Shown piece after piece: positions 12,728 to 12,738 of a stretch of DNA of 12,738 nucleotides. The stretch spans positions 1 to 12,738 of the forward strand of contig JAGLNE010000003.1 in the NCBI GenBank assembly GCA_023139655.1, given 5' to 3'. The stretch is from Candidatus Parcubacteria bacterium (GTDB lineage Bacteria > Patescibacteriota > Patescibacteriia > Patescibacteriales > UBA12075). The stretch's first letter is position 1, and each line of letters opens with the position of its first letter. Below the pieces are notes generated by a model. That model searched no databases. It had not been told where the DNA came from and saw nothing but the letters and a program-made list of their open reading frames with translations. Made by a program: the position numbers and the translations under genes.

Positions 12728-12738
12728 TAAAATACAGC

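Noticed and set aside
1..12738. CRISPR array, insertion sequence with transposase, rRNA genes or prophage.
   Set aside because: No regularly spaced direct repeats, no transposase or phage-type proteins, and no rRNA-like stretches were seen on either strand.

Overview
The window looks like a chromosomal piece of a Patescibacteria (CPR) bacterium, most like the Parcubacteria-type lineages. This rests on the gene content and style: small AT-rich genes, many starts without a Shine-Dalgarno sequence, a CPR-style C-terminal repeat (VEQNGEAWY...YFLGRPADAFAVMR) on a huge surface protein, a short five-helix VIT1/CCC1 protein, a YibE/F protein and a Cys-rich lipoprotein. TGA serves as an ordinary stop (the genes ending at 6988 and 8544), so this is not one of the UGA-recoded CPR lineages. 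The phylum is an inference; there is no rRNA or intact tRNA here to confirm it.

Layout. Nearly everything is on the minus strand. At the left edge is the N-terminal part of a formamidopyrimidine-DNA glycosylase gene (mutM, 1-275, running off the window), divergent from a VIT1/CCC1-type membrane protein (399-875, +). A two-way hairpin terminator separates that gene from a convergent 3.8-kb gene (939-4718). Its product is an exported protein that joins a sulfatase-fold domain, an Ig-like domain, a PhoD-type phosphatase domain, a thrombospondin type-3 calcium repeat and two copies of the CPR terminal repeat. The sulfatase domain has lost its formylglycine residue and two metal ligands. A gene-poor stretch of about 490 bases follows.

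The central block (8547 down to 5235) is the most interesting system. One consensus promoter, covered by two adjacent palindromes, drives a DUF5320 protein, a DUF134 helix-turn-helix regulator, a tandem NifX/orange-protein-like domain protein, and two paralogous MinD-type ATPases each carrying two ferredoxin [4Fe-4S] motifs. No nitrogenase genes are present. The set resembles the orange-protein (ORP) gene clusters of sulfate reducers and suggests an ATP-driven metal-sulfur cluster carrier or sensor of unknown job.

Upstream on the same strand lies a DinJ/YafQ-type toxin-antitoxin pair, whose genes overlap by one base, followed 8 bases later by a YibE/F membrane protein, probably one transcript. 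Further right come a D-2-hydroxyacid-dehydrogenase-like protein with substituted catalytic positions and a large Cys-rich lipoprotein with an acidic low-complexity tract. The right edge holds a 150-base element closed by a perfect 14-bp inverted repeat, with a tRNA-like 3' end and a terminator beside it. Most transcription units are separated by clear AT-flanked hairpins.
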